Below, piece by piece: positions 4,388-6,429 of a stretch of DNA of 6,429 bases. A model generated the notes under the pieces. It did not search any database. It saw only the letters and a list, made by a program, of their open reading frames with translations, and was not told where the DNA came from. The position numbers were made by a program, and so were the translations under genes. The stretch lies in contig MNVC01000011.1 in assembly GCA_001871435.1 (NCBI GenBank), forward strand, positions 1 to 6,429, given 5' to 3'. The DNA is from Candidatus Magasanikbacteria bacterium CG1_02_32_51. GTDB taxonomy: Bacteria; Patescibacteriota; Patescibacteriia; Magasanikbacterales; UBA922. The stretch's first letter is position 1. Each line of letters opens with the position of its first letter.

Positions 4388-5050
4388 TTATTCTGCTCCG
4401 TAATATTTCTCCGAATAAAATCTAATCAGTTGTTCAATCTCTGGGATAGCCTCTGGAGTAGCCACACCAACTTTTAATTTTTTCTGAACATCTTCCAAAG
4501 TTTTAGCGCCTTCAAGAACAGCTTCTTCAATATCGTGGTCAGTAATTTTCAAGGCTTCATCAATTATTTTGGCGCCTGTGGTGATGACTTTATTATGTTG
4601 ACCAGTCTTCCTATACCAATCATTGATAGCGGCTTGTAAGGCTTTATCTCCTAAGACTGAACAATGAATTTTTCTGTTTGGCAATCCACCAAGACGTTCC
4701 ATGATGTCTTGTGGTTTTATTTTCAAAGCTTCTTCAAGTGATCTTCCACCATTTTCACTAAGCATGACTGAAAGCATAGAGGTAGAAGCGATAGCACTAC
4801 CACACCCAAAAGTTTGCCATTTACACTCTGTAATTTTTTCTGTTTTTGGGTCAATTTTAAGCCATAATACCATTTCATCACCACAAGCTGGCGAGCCAAC
4901 ACGTCCTACAGCATCAGCAGCATATTTATTTTCTTCACCAGAAAATAATATATTACGTGGATTGAAGAAATGATCTTTGACAATATCAGAATAAAGCCAA
5001 GTATTACCTTGTTTGTCTCTGATTTTAGCCCCTGTTGTATTATTTGACAT
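4388..5050 (-). CDS. iscU: IscU/NifU-type Fe-S cluster scaffold with a cysteine-free C-terminal domain
   Basis: A 220-residue scaffold on which [2Fe-2S] or [4Fe-4S] clusters are built from sulfur supplied by IscS. The N-terminal IscU domain (about 18-150) has YSDIVKDHFFNPRN, the three scaffold cysteines C56 (PACGDEM, with conserved D58), C83 (FGCGSAIAS) and C130 (KIHCSVLG), and an extra C76. The HscA-contact motif LPPVK of E. coli IscU is LPNRK here. The C-terminal part (about 155-212) aligns without gaps to the BFD-like [2Fe-2S] domain of NifU (ITDHDIEEAVLEGAKTLEDV, then PEIEQLI), but its four cysteine positions hold D164, A166, T198 and A201. It should therefore bind no cluster. It lies 103 bases downstream of iscS on the same strand. 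ATG 5050 lacks a Shine-Dalgarno sequence; a possible -10 lies 9 bases upstream. Confidence 0.93.
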   Translation of the reverse strand: MSNNTTGAKIRDKQGNTWLYSDIVKDHFFNPRNILFSGEENKYAADAVGRVGSPACGDEMVLWLKIDPKTEKITECKWQTFGCGSAIASTSMLSVMLSENGGRSLEEALKIKPQDIMERLGGLPNRKIHCSVLGDKALQAAINDWYRKTGQHNKVITTGAKIIDEALKITDHDIEEAVLEGAKTLEDVQKKLKVGVATPEAIPEIEQLIRFYSEKYYGAE

Positions 5051-5059
5051 ATTATTTAC

Positions 5060-5065
5060 ATTATA
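5060..5065 (-). promoter_or_regulatory. Possible -10 box for iscU, giving a near-leaderless transcript
   Basis: The minus strand reads TATAAT at 5065-5060, a perfect -10. Transcription would start about 7 bases later, near 5053, only a few bases before the ATG at 5050. No good -35 is seen (TTTAAA at 5090-5085 is poor, with 19-base spacing). In AT-rich DNA a chance match is quite possible. Confidence 0.35.
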
Positions 5066-5105
5066 TCTGACATAAACCTATTTTTTTAAATTAAGAAAAT
5101 TAATA

Positions 5106-5147
5106 GGGTCTACAGATCCCTCTCCGTCCTTCGGCGGTTCGGGATTA
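5106..5147 (-). repeat. Dispersed palindromic repeat, copy 3
   Basis: On the minus strand it begins TAATCCCGAACCGCC and ends GGATCTGTAGACCC. The outer arms ATCCC/GGGAT (5141-5145 with 5116-5120) and inner arms CCG/CGG both pair. It starts 6 bases after the iscS stop codon and fills much of the iscS-iscU gap. No T-run follows the hairpin, so it is not a standard terminator; it may act as an mRNA 3' end protector or be a passive repeat. Confidence 0.85.
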
Positions 5148-5153
5148 ACGCAC

Positions 5154-6429
5154 TTATCGTTGATGATACTTTGGATGAGTATTCTTGCTTGCATCTATTT
5201 GCAAATTAACGGGAGAAATTTTTCGTAATATTTCTACAATACTAGGCAAATATGTCATCACATAATCTATATCTTCTTTAGTACTTCTTTTGCCAAGTGT
5301 AAAACGTAAACTTCCATGAGCATATTCATAAGGCAATCCTATAGCCAATAAAACGTGAGAAGGATTGAGTGATTCAGAAGTACAGGCTGAACCAGTAGAA
5401 CAGACAATCCCATATTCATCTAAATACAAAAGTAAAGCTTCTCCTTCAATATCTAAAATAGAAACATTTAGATTATTAGGTAATCTGTCCAAATTATCAC
5501 TACCGGCTTGCCCGACGTAACCCGAAGGGTGAAGTCGGGGACCATTTAATTTTACTTTTGGAATTTCTTTTTCCAATCTTTCCCAAAAATAATTACGAAG
5601 TTCAATCAATCTATTATTTTCCACTTCCCTACCTTCTTGTGCCAATTCAAGAGCTTTGGCAAAACCAACAATACCTGGGACATTTTCAGTACCAGAACGC
5701 AAACCTCTTTCTTGGCCACCACCAAACATAATAGGTTCAATAACTACATTTCTATTTTTATACAAAATGCCAACACCTTTTGGTCCATAAAGTTTACTAG
5801 CATTGATTGTCATTAGATCTACATGCAATTTTTCAACATCAAGGTCAAAAGCTCCAGCTGCCTGACAAGCATCAGTATGAAAATATGGATATTTGGTATT
5901 ATTTTCTTTGCGCCATTTGAGTATTTCACGACCAATATCAGCAAGTGGTTCTACTGTACCAATTTCATTGTTAGCATACATAATAGAAACAAGTATTGTA
6001 TCTATTCGTAAAGCATCTTTGACTTGTTTTGGACTTACAAAACCAAATTCATCTGGAGTAAGATACGTAACTTCAAAACCTTGTTTCTCTAAATATTCAC
6101 AGGGATTGAGTACTGCGTGATGTTCTACTTTTGTAGTAATAATGTGTTTGCCATTTTTTTCGTGTTTACGAGCTACACCCAAAATGGCCATATTATCGGA
6201 TTCTGTTCCACCACCAGTAAAAAATATAGTATCTGATAGAGTATGTAAAATCTGGGCAACTATACGTCGAGCATTTTCCAAAGCGCCATTTACTTCACGA
6301 CCAATAGCATAAAGACCAGAAGGATTGGCATAAAAATCAGAAAAATAAGGTTGCATTTCTTTTACAACTTCTGGAGCTACATAAGTAGTTGCAGCATGGT
6401 CAAAATAAACATTTTTTTTATTTTTTGGT
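5154..6429 (-). CDS. iscS: Cysteine desulfurase IscS/NifS (5' end beyond the window)
   Basis: A PLP enzyme that converts cysteine to alanine and hands persulfide sulfur to the scaffold. The frame is open to the window edge: 24 codons lie upstream of the first in-window ATG (6356) and encode NVYFDHAATTYVAPEVVKE, the conserved desulfurase N-terminus. The start is therefore outside, and ATG 6356 is internal. Counting from that Met: GGGTESDN (48-55), the PLP-stacking His in VEHH (79-80), HTDACQAAG with D162 and Q165, the Schiff-base lysine K188 in NASKLYGPKG, GGGQERGLRSGT (212-223), and the catalytic loop GSACTSES with C325. This is the long-loop group I (IscS/NifS) form. Residues about 273-288 are an in-frame insertion encoded by a GC-rich palindrome. 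It is the first visible gene of the Fe-S cluster. Confidence 0.95.
   Translation of the reverse strand, partial: PKNKKNVYFDHAATTYVAPEVVKEMQPYFSDFYANPSGLYAIGREVNGALENARRIVAQILHTLSDTIFFTGGGTESDNMAILGVARKHEKNGKHIITTKVEHHAVLNPCEYLEKQGFEVTYLTPDEFGFVSPKQVKDALRIDTILVSIMYANNEIGTVEPLADIGREILKWRKENNTKYPYFHTDACQAAGAFDLDVEKLHVDLMTINASKLYGPKGVGILYKNRNVVIEPIMFGGGQERGLRSGTENVPGIVGFAKALELAQEGREVENNRLIELRNYFWERLEKEIPKVKLNGPRLHPSGYVGQAGSDNLDRLPNNLNVSILDIEGEALLLYLDEYGIVCSTGSACTSESLNPSHVLLAIGLPYEYAHGSLRFTLGKRSTKEDIDYVMTYLPSIVEILRKISPVNLQIDASKNTHPKYHQR
5511..5539. repeat. Palindromic element inserted in frame within iscS
   Basis: CCCGAC (5511-5516) pairs with GTCGGG (5534-5539), and the inner ACCC (5520-5523) pairs with GGGT (5527-5530) over a GAA loop. 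The 3x3 interior loops can hold one more pair. About 28 of 43 bases in 5501-5543 are G or C, against an AT-rich gene. It encodes part of the extra segment PRLHPSGYVGQAGSDN between LNG and DRLPNN. There is no stop codon and the reading frame is kept. Confidence 0.85.

Noticed and set aside
5114..5147. Repeat copy 3 as an intrinsic terminator for iscS
   Set aside because: On the minus strand the hairpin is followed by CTGTAGACCCTA with no T-run.
5500..5545. Frameshift or sequencing error in iscS at the odd GC-rich segment
   Set aside because: The frame is the same before and after the segment, conserved motifs follow on both sides, and no stop occurs; an in-frame insertion explains it.
6354..6356. 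ATG at 6356 as the iscS start
   Set aside because: The same frame continues upstream to the window edge and encodes NVYFDHAATTYVAPEVV, the conserved desulfurase N-terminus, so this Met is internal.
1..6429. Recoded TGA (Gracilibacteria or Mycoplasma code) and tRNA or rRNA genes
   Set aside because: No in-frame TGA occurs in the genes and Trp is TGG; I saw no cloverleaf or rRNA-like sequence.

Overview
The window is AT-rich, standard-code bacterial DNA. Five of the six visible stop codons are TAA and one is TAG. No start codon is preceded by a clear Shine-Dalgarno sequence. Compact single-domain proteins, AT-rich spacers and GC-rich palindromic islands suggest a Candidatus Patescibacteria (CPR)-type genome. 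That placement is inference from style; there is no rRNA or marker gene here to settle it.

Layout: (1) Positions 1-220 hold the 5' end of an IS30-family transposase gene on the minus strand, cut by the window edge. Directly upstream of its start codon lies a 53-bp symmetric palindrome. (2) Positions 221-414 hold a good sigma70-type promoter overlapped by a CIRCE operator (one mismatch), then a leader with a small hairpin. (3) Positions 415-3048 hold clpB on the plus strand, followed by a strong intrinsic terminator. (4) Positions 3105-6429 hold a convergent minus-strand cluster of five Fe-S genes. In transcription order these are an IscS/NifS cysteine desulfurase (5' end beyond the window), an IscU/NifU-type scaffold, a MIP18/DUF59 protein, a thioredoxin-fold [2Fe-2S] ferredoxin, and a short ferredoxin with three cluster cysteines.

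How the genes fit together: IscS would supply sulfur to the scaffold, the DUF59 protein is of a family linked to cluster maturation or transfer, and the two ferredoxins could supply electrons or be clients. HrcA repression through CIRCE would make the ClpB disaggregase heat-inducible.

The most unusual points are: a degenerate NifU-type [2Fe-2S] domain on the scaffold with all four cysteines replaced; an in-frame GC-rich palindrome inside iscS, resembling Rickettsia palindromic elements in behaviour; three copies of an intergenic palindromic repeat whose stems change in compensating ways; seven-base tandem repeats in spacers, with two inverted-repeat arms differing by one unit; and a ClpB-type protein with an extra Gly-Phe-containing loop where ClpA/ClpC/ClpX carry their ClpP-docking loop.
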